Shown: in pieces, positions 63,946-64,000 of the stretch
Position numbering within the stretch: the stretch's first letter is position 1
Layout of the letters: every line of letters begins with the position of its first letter
Source: an uncultured Flavobacteriaceae bacterium
Lineage (GTDB): Bacteria; Bacteroidota; Bacteroidia; Flavobacteriales; Flavobacteriaceae
DNA length: 64,000 nucleotides
NCBI GenBank assembly: GCA_905182575.1
Contig: CAJJCA010000006.1
Coordinates: 55,855 to 119,854 of the forward strand
Reading direction: 5' to 3'
The notes under the pieces: generated by a model
What the model saw: the letters and a program-made list of their open reading frames with translations, nothing else
Told to the model about the DNA's origin: nothing
Database searches by the model: none
Translations under genes and position numbers: made by a program

Positions 63946-64000
63946 TGAAACTGTGTTGAAATGTGTGCGTGTAAACTATGTAAATGTATTACATTTCGAC

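Overview
Bases 1-58465 are a dense, AT-rich bacterial chromosome segment from a member of Bacteroidota, almost certainly a flavobacterium. The support is a full aerotolerance (bat) operon, an IPExxxVDY-family protein next to rnc and pyk, DNA polymerase III alpha carrying an N-terminal exonuclease, AddAB-like recombination proteins, CruF/CrtD/CrtA carotenoid genes, and TAnnTTTG promoter elements. Bases 58516-64000 are eukaryotic: intron-bearing, AT-rich, full of CA/TG microsatellites and a 26-bp satellite, with a ribosomal protein S23 fragment and exons of a SAM-dependent methyltransferase. The two parts are joined at 58466-58515 by a perfect 50-bp palindrome made of two head-to-head copies of the SMART/template-switch cDNA-amplification primer. 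The join is therefore a library or assembly chimera, not horizontal transfer.

Bacterial layout. 1-1373: tail of a GMC oxidoreductase, its gluconate dehydrogenase subunit 3 partner, and a lipoprotein cytochrome c. 1472-2708: EamA transporter and ArsC-like protein. 2810-5963: cystathionine gamma-synthase, LpxH and HflX. 6119-7485: alpha-L-fucosidase, followed by a recQ remnant and an aldo/keto reductase. 8963-17919: moxR, DUF58, a membrane protein, batA, batB, batC, batD and batE. 17912-25679: cvpA, pheS, gpsA, CYTH, dinB, pyk and rnc. 25688-31318: fabF, acpP, purN, rnhA, a PfkB kinase and a PurF-type amidotransferase. 31563-38125: superoxide dismutase and addA/addB-like genes. 39033-44376: carotenoid genes around a voltage-gated K+ channel. 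44397-54258: small hypotheticals, CBS protein, HDAC-like deacetylase, metG, yraN, an ACT protein and mfd. 54929-58465: dnaE, cut off by the chimeric join.

About 35 reading-frame breaks occur in the bacterial part, including in essential genes (pheS, fabF, dnaE, gpsA, mfd, pyk). Most are single-base indels, often in homopolymers. I read them as sequencing errors and annotate such genes as single loci with the break position stated. Two loci look truly decayed (recQ fragment, SRPBCC gene). Seven of ten convergent gene pairs overlap tail to tail by 4-9 bp.

No clear new defence or mobile system is present. The items most worth a second look are the adapter join, a perfect 42-bp palindrome inside the addB-like gene, a 28-codon membrane micro-ORF before the K+ channel, tandem hairpins between purF and sod, and a fold-back element plus inverted satellite arrays in the eukaryotic part.
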